The notes below the pieces were generated by a model. It ran no database searches. It was given only the letters and a program-made list of their open reading frames with translations, and had not been told where the DNA came from. A stretch of DNA of 9,092 nucleotides. It comes from Paracoccaceae bacterium (GTDB taxonomy: Bacteria; Pseudomonadota; Alphaproteobacteria; Rhodobacterales; Rhodobacteraceae). Below are positions 1 through 6,588 of this stretch, piece after piece; position 1 is the first letter of the stretch; each line of letters opens with the position of its first letter. Location of the stretch: NCBI GenBank assembly GCA_003250135.1, contig QKHF01000207.1:1-9092 (forward strand), given 5' to 3'. Position numbers and translations under genes: made by a program.

Positions 1-843
1 TCGTTCTCCGCCGACTGGCTCGCCTTGCGCGAACCCGCGGACCATGCCGCGCGGGACGCCGGACTAGCGGCCCGGCTCGGGGCATGGATGGAGAAGACCG
101 GTGCCCGCCATATTCTGGACCTTGGCTGCGGCTCCGGCTCCACCCTGCGGGCGCTGGCGCCCGTGCTGCCGGATGGATGCGTCTGGACGCTGTTGGACTA
201 TGACGCCCGCCTGTTGGCGGCGGCGCGCGCGCGGCTGATCGGCTGGGCCGACGCCGCGGCGGAGGATGGCCCGGCGCTGGCGCTGATCAAGGGGGCGAAG
301 CGCGTCTCCGTGCGGCTGGAGCGGCGCGCCCTGTCCGCGGAAGGGCTGGCGGAGCTCTTGGAGGAGACGGAGGCTGAGGTCGTGACCGCTTCGGCCTTCT
401 TCGACCTTGCAGGCGCGGCGTTCATCGACGCGTTCGCCAGCGCCGCACGAGAGTCCGGGGCTGCAGTCTATGCGGCGCTGACCTATGACGGGCGGGAGAA
501 TTGGACGCCCGCAGACCCGGCTGAGGCGGAGGCGCTCGCCGCGCTCCACGCCCATATGCGGCGAGAGAAGGGACTCGGCCCGGCGACCGGCCCCGACTCC
601 GCCGACATGCTTGAAGATGCGCTACGGCGCGAGGGGTTCGACGTCTCCCGCGCGCCATCCTCCTGGCTGCTTTCCACGCCGGGCGATTCAGCGTTGATCC
701 GCGAACTCGCGAGGGGATCGGCCGCCGCCGTCGCCGAGCTTCAGCCCTATGCGTCCTGGTTGGAGGATTGGACCCGCGCCCGTCTCAACGCGACGCGGGT
801 AGAGATCGGCCACGCCGACATGCTGGCCCTGCCGCCGCGTTAG
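1..843 (+). CDS. Class I SAM-dependent methyltransferase, 5'-truncated by window edge
   Basis: The frame is open from base 1 and reads SFSADWLALREPADHAAR before the first possible internal start (a TTG at 25), so the true start lies left of the window. The visible part is 280 residues. An S-adenosylmethionine-binding Rossmann core is clear: ILDLGCGSGS (motif I, the glycine-rich loop), then LLDYDARLLAAAR, whose aspartate falls where class I enzymes contact the SAM ribose. Later come VTASAFFDL and a conserved-looking TYDGRENWTPADP stretch. The substrate cannot be told from the sequence. The length and the loosely defined C-terminal half suit a small-molecule methyltransferase rather than an RNA or DNA enzyme, but that is inference. 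It converges on the cytochrome b561 gene, with overlapping stop codons. A RibD-like reductase lies nearby on the other strand, so a shared pathway with genes left of the window is possible. Confidence is high for the fold and low for any specific role. Confidence 0.9.
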   Translation, partial: SFSADWLALREPADHAARDAGLAARLGAWMEKTGARHILDLGCGSGSTLRALAPVLPDGCVWTLLDYDARLLAAARARLIGWADAAAEDGPALALIKGAKRVSVRLERRALSAEGLAELLEETEAEVVTASAFFDLAGAAFIDAFASAARESGAAVYAALTYDGRENWTPADPAEAEALAALHAHMRREKGLGPATGPDSADMLEDALRREGFDVSRAPSSWLLSTPGDSALIRELARGSAAAVAELQPYASWLEDWTRARLNATRVEIGHADMLALPPR

Positions 844-852
844 GGCAGCATG
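819..852. terminator. Inverted repeat spanning overlapping convergent stop codons; possible bidirectional terminator
   Basis: CATGCTGGCCCT (819-830) and AGGGCAGCATG (842-852) form an 11-bp stem with one bulged G and an 11-base loop. The loop and the start of the right arm contain both stop codons: TAG at 841-843 for the methyltransferase and TAA (read on minus, 840-842) for the cytochrome. A hairpin would form in either transcript. Neither side has a T-run, so it is not a classic intrinsic terminator; it may instead stabilise 3' ends or pause convergent polymerases. The pairing is seen directly; the function is inferred. Confidence 0.45.
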
Positions 853-1418
853 CGCGCCATCACCCCGTCCTTGTAGACGAAGCGGTGCAACAACGCGGCG
901 CCGATATGGATCGCGACCAGCAGGATGATCAACCAGCCAAGCGCGCCGTGAACCCCGTAGAGCGCCTCCGACAGCGCCTTGTCCTTGCCGACTAGGTCCG
1001 GAAACGCGCCGCCGAAAAACTCGGCCGGAAATCCGCCGGCCGATGTCGCCACCCAGCCGACGACGGGCTGCGCCAGCAATAGCAGGTACAGCAGCCCATG
1101 CACCGACTTCGACGCGATGCGGTGGAATGCGGACAGGGGTGGAACATGCGGCGGATCGGGCATCATCAGCTTGGCGATGATCCGGACAGTCATCAGGATC
1201 AGGATCAGCAGCCCGAAGCTCTTGTGGTACTTGTAGACGAAGTTCGTGGTTTCGATGCCGAAGTTGTCCTTCAGCCCCATGAACCCGTATTTCCACAGCA
1301 TGAGGCCGCCGATCAGCGTCAGGATCACGCAGAGCGCCACCACCCAATGCAGCAACTTGCGAACGGCCGGATAGCCCTGAGCCGACGTCTCCCCAGTCGC
1401 GTCAGTCATGTCTGTCAT
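840..1418 (-). CDS. Cytochrome b561 (CybB-type), inner-membrane di-heme protein
   Basis: This is a 192-residue integral membrane protein of the bacterial cytochrome b561 family, which carries b-type hemes and moves electrons in the inner membrane, with quinol as the usual partner. Four hydrophobic helices are visible at about residues 21-41, 66-84, 103-122 and 149-169. Candidate axial heme ligands are His24 (RKLLHWVVA) in helix 1, His65 (YKYHKSFG) in helix 2, and His147 and His161 around helix 4; the 14-residue spacing of the last two is typical of CybB. His107 sits at the start of helix 3. The length matches the family. The ATG at 1418 is chosen because a strong Shine-Dalgarno sequence lies just upstream; a second in-frame ATG at 1409 is less well placed. 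It lies 56 bases downstream of the RibD-like gene on the same strand, so the two may be co-transcribed. The exact electron donor and acceptor cannot be seen. Confidence 0.93.
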   Translation of the reverse strand: MTDMTDATGETSAQGYPAVRKLLHWVVALCVILTLIGGLMLWKYGFMGLKDNFGIETTNFVYKYHKSFGLLILILMTVRIIAKLMMPDPPHVPPLSAFHRIASKSVHGLLYLLLLAQPVVGWVATSAGGFPAEFFGGAFPDLVGKDKALSEALYGVHGALGWLIILLVAIHIGAALLHRFVYKDGVMARMLP

Positions 1419-1423
1419 TGGAG

Positions 1424-1431
1424 CCCCCTCC
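1424..1431 (-). promoter_or_regulatory. Ribosome binding site of cytochrome b561 gene
   Basis: On the minus strand this reads GGAGGGGG, ending 5 bases before the ATG at 1418, with the GGAGG core 8 bases away. It is the strongest Shine-Dalgarno sequence in the window and decides the start. Confidence 0.75.
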
Positions 1432-1441
1432 GGTTTTCAGA

Positions 1442-1481
1442 AAGTTGAGCGACTCGCCCTCCGCCGCTTATGGCTCAACTT
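1442..1481 (-). repeat. Perfect 9-bp inverted repeat between RibD-like and cytochrome b561 genes
   Basis: AAGTTGAGC (1442-1450) and GCTCAACTT (1473-1481) are exact reverse complements separated by 22 bases. The right arm contains the TGA stop of the RibD-like gene (1475-1477, minus). In a minus-strand transcript the arms would pair into a hairpin just after that stop and just before the cytochrome Shine-Dalgarno sequence. Only three T residues follow on the minus strand. It could be a weak terminator or attenuator, or a split operator for a dimeric regulator. The repeat is certain; the role is not. Confidence 0.5.
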
Positions 1482-2152
1482 CGTAAATCGCATGCGAACA
1501 GCACATCGCCGTCGTCGAAAACATGCACGCGGCTGCGCGGACGCAGCGCCTGATCCAGCCCGTCGATCGGCGGCAGCACCAACCCCGCCTGACCAGAGCC
1601 GAAGATCATCGGCGCGACCAGAAGATGCAGGAAATCCACCGCGCCCGCGCCCAGAAAGCGCGACAGCGTATCGGCGCCGCCCTCCAGCAGGATGCGCGGC
1701 AAGCCCCGCGCCGCCAGCGCCTTGACGATGGCTGTCGGCGAAATTTCGCCTCCCTCCGCCTCGATCTCCAGACGCTCGGCGCCATCGGGAACCTCGGCGC
1801 CAGGCGTCGTCACCACGATGACCCGCGCAAGGCCATCATGCAGGCAGGCCGCATCCCTGGGCATCCGCCCGCGCGGATCGATCACCACGCGCGCCGGATG
1901 ATCGCCCGTCACGCGGCGCACCGTCAGGCTGGGATCGTCGGCGACCACGGTGCCGACGCCAACCATGACCGCGTCAACCTGCGCCCTCAGCCGGTGCAGG
2001 TGGTCGAGCGCCGCCGCGCCATTGATGTATTTCGACTTGCCGGTCGGAGTCGCAATCCGCCCGTCCAGCGTCTGGCCCAGCTGGGCGACGACCACCGAGT
2101 CCGCATCGCATTTGGCGATCGGCGCTAGGGCGAAGGCAGGATAACGGTCCAT
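1475..2152 (-). CDS. Stand-alone RibD C-terminal domain (DHFR-like) reductase
   Basis: This 225-residue protein matches the RibD_C family (PF01872), the dihydrofolate-reductase-like fold that in riboflavin synthesis reduces the ribosyl group of a pyrimidine intermediate with NADPH. Family signatures run in order: QTLDGRIA (27-34), DAVMVGVGTVVADDPSLTVR (60-79), RVVIDPRGR (88-96), ILLEGGADTLSRFL (154-167) and VAPMIFGSG. There is no N-terminal deaminase domain with its HAE and PCxxC zinc motifs, so this is not a complete bifunctional RibD. It could serve a split riboflavin pathway or reduce a related pteridine or pyrimidine intermediate in another pathway. I prefer the ATG at 2152; a GTG at 2173 would add seven residues, and neither has a good Shine-Dalgarno sequence. 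The gene starts 135 bases after the tamB stop and ends 56 bases before the cytochrome b561 gene. The family is secure; the substrate is unknown. Confidence 0.88.
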   Translation of the reverse strand: MDRYPAFALAPIAKCDADSVVVAQLGQTLDGRIATPTGKSKYINGAAALDHLHRLRAQVDAVMVGVGTVVADDPSLTVRRVTGDHPARVVIDPRGRMPRDAACLHDGLARVIVVTTPGAEVPDGAERLEIEAEGGEISPTAIVKALAARGLPRILLEGGADTLSRFLGAGAVDFLHLLVAPMIFGSGQAGLVLPPIDGLDQALRPRSRVHVFDDGDVLFACDLRS

Positions 2153-2250
2153 GGTCTTGTTCTTGCGATCCACGCGTCAGAGTTCAAATGATTTCGGCGC
2201 ACTTATGATCGCGTCTGCGTGAGGCGAAATCGCGGCGGCTTCTCTGCTTG

Positions 2251-2270
2251 GCCGTGCGCAGGGCGACGGC
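2251..2270. terminator. Short hairpin downstream of tamB, weak terminator candidate
   Basis: GCCGT (2251-2255) pairs with ACGGC (2266-2270), and inside them CGC (2257-2259) pairs with GCG (2263-2265), with one bulged base and a three-base loop. It begins 17 bases beyond the tamB stop, where a terminator would be expected. No T-run follows on either strand, so it is a poor intrinsic terminator; Rho-dependent ending is equally possible. The rest of the 2174-2286 gap holds no gene or convincing promoter that I can see. Confidence 0.3.
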
Positions 2271-2286
2271 GGCTCTACATAGGCGC

Positions 2287-5200
2287 CTAGAAATCGTACT
2301 TCCAGTTGAGACCGACGCTTTCACCGGCGGTTGAGCCTGTTTCTACATCCACGGTCAGATTGTCGAGGATATCGACCTCCACCACCACGGCGCTGCTGCC
2401 GCCCAGCGACTGCTTGGCCCCGACATACACGCCGTCGGCGACGTAGCTGCCGACATTGACCTCCTGCTCGCCGTCGTCGTCGGTGTCGAGGCTCAGCACG
2501 TCGACCCCAAGCGCGCCGCGGATATCGCCGAGCGTTCCGTCGCCGCCATCCATCAGCGTGGCGACGCCCAGCGCCAGCTGAATGCCCTGCGCCGCCGACA
2601 GCGACTGGCTGGATTTGCCGAAGATCGCCATCGGAAGAATCTCTTCCTCCGGCACCACCGGGTCGGACGTGAACGAAATGGCGGGGTCCGAGGCCGTCCG
2701 GTTGACCACGATCCGGCCGATGAAGTCATCCGTCTCGCGGGTCAGGGTCACGTCCAGTTCCGGGTCCGAGGAGCCGGTGAAGATCGCAGCGCCGCGTTCG
2801 AGCACGAACGCCTTGCCCAGCAGGTCCAGACCGCCGCGCACCCGCTCGACCGAGCCGACGATCATCGGGTTCGAGGCCGGCCCGTCGATCTTGATGTCCG
2901 CGCGCCACTCTGAATCGAGTCCCCGACCGCGTACGAAGATCTTCCGCTCGGCGAAGACCCGCAGATCCAAAGTCACCAGGCCCTCCTCGGCGGCTTCCTC
3001 CTCCTCTTCCTCCTCGCCCTTGATCCGCACGTCTCCCAGCGTCACGACGCCGGGCGGGGATGAGTTGATCAGCCGAATCTCTGCGCCCTGGATCTCGATT
3101 TCGCCCTTGACGAGGATGTCGTTCAGCGGCCCGGTCACCGCCACATCGCCGTGCACTCGGGCGGTCGCGTCGTCCCGGCGCACCAGCGTCGCGGACTTGG
3201 TTGAAACGAGAACGTCCAGCCCTTCATTCGGGCCCGAGAGCGCGACAGTCGCGGTTCCCTCCACACGCCCGCCGGCTCCGTCCGAGGCGGACAGCGTCAG
3301 GCCGATGTCGCGCCCTTCGGCGATGGTCGTCTCAACATTGAGGTCGGTCAGGATGGTGCCGAGATCGAGATTCTCATAGGCGCCGTCAGTCACCGCGACC
3401 CGGCCGCCGATATGCGGCGCTTCGATAGGTCCGGTGACGGCCAAGGCGATCAAGGTCTCGCCGCTCAGCACATGCCCTGTCGCCGGAACCAGCGACCAGA
3501 TTCGCTCGATCCGGCCATTCCAGTCGACAGCGGCGTCGATCTCGGCCCCTCGAGGCGGCGCCGGCAAGGTCCCGCCAGTGGGCCGCAGCGGCAACGCGGC
3601 CCGCGCCGTCAGCGGGCGTCCCGCGGGTCCAACGATCTTGACGTCTGCGTTCATCAGGCGGCCGTCCCAGGCCGCAGTGGCGTCCAGGTCGAGCCCCCGC
3701 CCCTCATGACGAAGCGCGCCTTCGGTGTTGTAGCCACGGCCGGTCAGCGCGATTTCGGCGCCAGCCGAACCCGCGCGCGTGTCGAACCGGGCCGAAAAAT
3801 CCGTCACGCCGTCATCGAACACGTTCAGGCCCAGCCGCTTCATCGTCGCCATTGTGAAGCCGGTCAGCTGGATGTCGCCCGAGGCGCCGTGCGGATGCAG
3901 CGCCGCATCGCCCGCCAGTCGCCCGTCGTCCGGCAGGCTCAGGTCCAGCCCCTTGATGCGCGTGGTCCCGCCCCCGGTAGTCACCGTCATGATCGAGGAC
4001 AGCGCGACGCGCTCCTCGGCCAGCGCGGCGGACATGCTGGAGACGGTGACGCGCGTCTCCGGGCCGGACGCATCGACCAGCGCCTCAGCCTCGGCGCTCA
4101 ACTCCTTTCGGTCCAACTCGCCCGCCGCGTTCAGGGCGACGGCGAGCGCCGAGAGCGGCCCGTTCGCAGTCAACGCGACCGTCTCCAGCTCCAGATCGCC
4201 CGCATCAACGCCGGCCACGGAGAGGTCGGCGGTCAGCGCGGGCTTGCCCATAAGGTCGCGTCCGCGCGCGGTCAGCTTGACCGTCTCCACCGCCGCGCCC
4301 TCGGTCTGGAGCTTCGCGACGGACGCGTTCAGGGCGGCGGCCTGCCGGCCGTCCGGCGCGGTCAGGGTCAGATCCGCCCGCAAGGCGCCGCTCATCGGCG
4401 CGCCGGTGACGCGGCCAAGGCCGGCCAATCCGCCTGAGGCGCGCAGCTTCCCGTCCACCGTCGTCGTCGCGAGGTTGACCGTCGCGCCGCCATCCGCGGA
4501 CAGGCCCAGCGCATTGGCCTTCAGCCCTTCCACAGTCAGCGCGTCGCCCGCCAGCGCGAAACCGGTCGCGATCTCCGCGTCGCCATAGTCCGACCCCGCC
4601 AGCGCCAGCGCCACATCGCCAGAGATCGTCTCGCTCAGCTCAACCGCATGGGTCAGCGACACGAGCCCCAGCCCCGTCCCGGCGGCGCTCGCGCCCTCGA
4701 TCCTTGCCTCGCCCGACAGCGCCAAAGCGGCGAGCGGACCGATGGCTTCCCCTTTGGCGCTCAGCGCGCCCGAGAGCGGCGTCCCGATCGCCTCTCCCGC
4801 AGGAGTCAGGTCAGGCGCAGTCAGCAGATAGGTCGCCGCAAGCGCCTCGCCTTGCAGCGCCGCGTTGGCGACGAAATCGGCGTCGCCGAACTCAGAGCCC
4901 CGGAACGCGGCCGTCACGTCGGCGGTCAGCGCCTCGCCCATCGCGATCTGGTGCGACACGGTCAGCGCGCCCAGATCCTTGTCCGCCATGCGCGCGGCCG
5001 TCAGGGCCAGCTCCCCATCCACCCGCGGCGCGGCGAAGGTCCCGGTGGCCGCGCCCGTTGCCGTGAACACGCCCGCCGCCTCCGCGCCATAGCTCGCCGC
5101 CACAGGCGCGAGGTCCGGCGCCGCGAGGCGATACCCCACATCCAGCGTCTCGGCGGCGAGGTCGGCCGCGCCCTGGACCGAGACCTGCAACACGCGGCTC

Positions 5201-6588
5201 TCAAGGCTCAGCGCGGTCAGGCTGGCCGCATCGCCGTCCAGCGTCGCGTCCAGCGTCAGCTTCGCCGGGCCCAGCGTCTCCGGCTGCAGCCGGTCCAGCC
5301 GCATGCCGTCCGCGCTTCCGTCACCCTTGAGGGCGATCAGAGCGCCTGTTTTCCTGAGCTCGGCCTTCAAGGCGAGAGAGGCGATGTCGGCCGGCGCAGT
5401 CGCCAGCCCGACAATGTCGAAGTCGCCGGACAGCGTCAGGTCGTCGGGCGTCCCGAACGCCTTGCCGTCGAAATCGACGGCCTGAAAATCCACCCCCTCG
5501 GCCAGCGCCGCCAGGGTCCGCTCCGCCGCCATCGCCAGCGTCAGGTCGAGCGCGCCAGTCGGCCGGTTCCACGTCCCGTCCGCGACTACGGACAGCGAGG
5601 GCGCGGCGATCTCCGCCGCCGCGATGTCGATCAGCCCGTTCTCGCCTTCCGCCGCATCGACCGAGATCGTCAGCGCGGGCGAAAGCGCGGTCAGAGCCGC
5701 TTCACCCAGCTTGTAGCCGGGAATGATGGTGAAATCCGCCTTGGCCGCCAGCTTGTCGGCATAGGCGATCACGGCGTCGCCCCGCGCCTCCAGCATGCCC
5801 TGAACATTCGCATCCAGCGCGACGCGCCAATCTTCCGGCGGACCGTCCGCCGTTAGATCGACCCGCGTGGTCGCATCGGCTTCCAGGCCGACCGCGGCGG
5901 CGACGATCCCCCCGGCCGACTCGCGCGCCGTCAGATTGAAGCGCAAATGATCGGTGTCGAAATTGCGCTCGTAATCTATGTCGAACACGCCTTCGACGGC
6001 GTCGATGCGCCGGATCGACAGCCTCAGCGCCTGAACGTCTCCCTCGTCCCGTGCGCCGCCCGACCCGCTGAAGCTGATTTCCTGCGGCGCGACGCCCTCG
6101 GCCAGATGGATGCGCTCCAGCGACACGCGCTGCACCCGCATCGCGATCGGGCTGCGCGGCCAGTCGATGGAGAAACCACCGCCCTCATCTTCCGGCTCCG
6201 GCTCCTCCTCCACAGGCAGCGGGGTCGGGCTGCGGATCATCGAAAGGCCGGTGATGGTCAGGGAATTGATCTCCACCTCTCCCCGTAACAGCCGCGACGG
6301 GCTCCAGCTGAACGCGGCGCTCTCGATGCTCAGCCAGACGCCCTCGGCATCCGCGACGGTGACGCCTTCCAGGCTGGTGGACCCGTCCGCCGCCTCGTCG
6401 ACCCGCTCCGCCTTCACCTCGAAAGAGCCGGGCGTGGAGATCTGCTCCAGCAGGAAATCCACCATCCTGTTCTTGAGGCCGGAGAGGGAGAACGCGCCCG
6501 CAGGGGCCGCGAACAGCGCGGCGCAGGTCACCAGCCCGGCGGCGATGAACCGCCGGACGGATGTCCGCTTATGCCCAACTGCGCCCAT
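2287..6588 (-). CDS. tamB: TamB, inner-membrane/periplasmic subunit of the translocation and assembly module
   Basis: TamB spans the periplasm and works with TamA; the AsmA-like/TamB superfamily is implicated in moving lipids between the membranes and in assembling some outer-membrane proteins. The protein has 1433 residues, in the usual large range (E. coli TamB is somewhat shorter). A basic-hydrophobic N-terminus (about 7-32) ends in APAGAFS, which resembles a signal-peptidase site, although E. coli TamB keeps its signal anchor. An acidic proline linker (PVEEEPEPEDEGGG) lies near 125-138. The middle is a long run of degenerate beta-strand repeats, including a near-tandem pair at 490-589 and 591-690. 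The C-terminal TamB/DUF490 domain (PF04357) covers roughly 1090-1433, with PEEEILPMAIFGKSS, a glutamate tract at 1192-1198 inside it, and the terminal GLNWKYDF typical of the family. The only cysteine is Cys22. The start at 6588 overlaps the tamA stop and has GGACAGG 7 bases upstream, so coupling to tamA is likely. Confidence 0.95.
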   Translation of the reverse strand: MGAVGHKRTSVRRFIAAGLVTCAALFAAPAGAFSLSGLKNRMVDFLLEQISTPGSFEVKAERVDEAADGSTSLEGVTVADAEGVWLSIESAAFSWSPSRLLRGEVEINSLTITGLSMIRSPTPLPVEEEPEPEDEGGGFSIDWPRSPIAMRVQRVSLERIHLAEGVAPQEISFSGSGGARDEGDVQALRLSIRRIDAVEGVFDIDYERNFDTDHLRFNLTARESAGGIVAAAVGLEADATTRVDLTADGPPEDWRVALDANVQGMLEARGDAVIAYADKLAAKADFTIIPGYKLGEAALTALSPALTISVDAAEGENGLIDIAAAEIAAPSLSVVADGTWNRPTGALDLTLAMAAERTLAALAEGVDFQAVDFDGKAFGTPDDLTLSGDFDIVGLATAPADIASLALKAELRKTGALIALKGDGSADGMRLDRLQPETLGPAKLTLDATLDGDAASLTALSLESRVLQVSVQGAADLAAETLDVGYRLAAPDLAPVAASYGAEAAGVFTATGAATGTFAAPRVDGELALTAARMADKDLGALTVSHQIAMGEALTADVTAAFRGSEFGDADFVANAALQGEALAATYLLTAPDLTPAGEAIGTPLSGALSAKGEAIGPLAALALSGEARIEGASAAGTGLGLVSLTHAVELSETISGDVALALAGSDYGDAEIATGFALAGDALTVEGLKANALGLSADGGATVNLATTTVDGKLRASGGLAGLGRVTGAPMSGALRADLTLTAPDGRQAAALNASVAKLQTEGAAVETVKLTARGRDLMGKPALTADLSVAGVDAGDLELETVALTANGPLSALAVALNAAGELDRKELSAEAEALVDASGPETRVTVSSMSAALAEERVALSSIMTVTTGGGTTRIKGLDLSLPDDGRLAGDAALHPHGASGDIQLTGFTMATMKRLGLNVFDDGVTDFSARFDTRAGSAGAEIALTGRGYNTEGALRHEGRGLDLDATAAWDGRLMNADVKIVGPAGRPLTARAALPLRPTGGTLPAPPRGAEIDAAVDWNGRIERIWSLVPATGHVLSGETLIALAVTGPIEAPHIGGRVAVTDGAYENLDLGTILTDLNVETTIAEGRDIGLTLSASDGAGGRVEGTATVALSGPNEGLDVLVSTKSATLVRRDDATARVHGDVAVTGPLNDILVKGEIEIQGAEIRLINSSPPGVVTLGDVRIKGEEEEEEEAAEEGLVTLDLRVFAERKIFVRGRGLDSEWRADIKIDGPASNPMIVGSVERVRGGLDLLGKAFVLERGAAIFTGSSDPELDVTLTRETDDFIGRIVVNRTASDPAISFTSDPVVPEEEILPMAIFGKSSQSLSAAQGIQLALGVATLMDGGDGTLGDIRGALGVDVLSLDTDDDGEQEVNVGSYVADGVYVGAKQSLGGSSAVVVEVDILDNLTVDVETGSTAGESVGLNWKYDF
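4519..5121 (-). repeat. Near-tandem 101-residue internal repeat within TamB
   Basis: Residues 490-589 and 591-690 of TamB align without any gap at an offset of 101 residues. By hand count about 35 of 100 positions are identical. The best-conserved stretches are APDLAP/APDLTP at the start and GSEFGDA/GSDYGDA about 75 residues in. The period in DNA is 303 bases. A looser partial third copy may follow (GTPLSGALSA resembles GAPMSGALRA near residue 730). It is a protein-level repeat; the DNA copies have diverged. Confidence 0.7.

Noticed and set aside
25..27. TTG as the start of the methyltransferase
   Set aside because: The same frame is open and protein-like back to base 1 (SFSADWLAL), so this is an internal codon of a gene that starts outside the window.
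2174..2286. Possible promoter for the RibD-like gene in the gap after tamB
   Set aside because: Only poor matches to -35 and -10 boxes with unsuitable sequence or spacing were found (for example TTGAAC with no good -10), so I do not annotate one.
2995..3015. CTC/TTC triplet run read as a DNA microsatellite or regulatory repeat
   Set aside because: It lies in frame within tamB and encodes a glutamate tract; it is better described as protein low complexity.
4648..5856. 402-codon open frame on the + strand opposite tamB, and a 341-codon one at 3412-4437
   Set aside because: Both are fully antisense to a well-recognised gene, are rich in Arg, Gln and Pro, and match no family I recognise. Long antisense frames are expected in high-GC genes with strong third-position bias.
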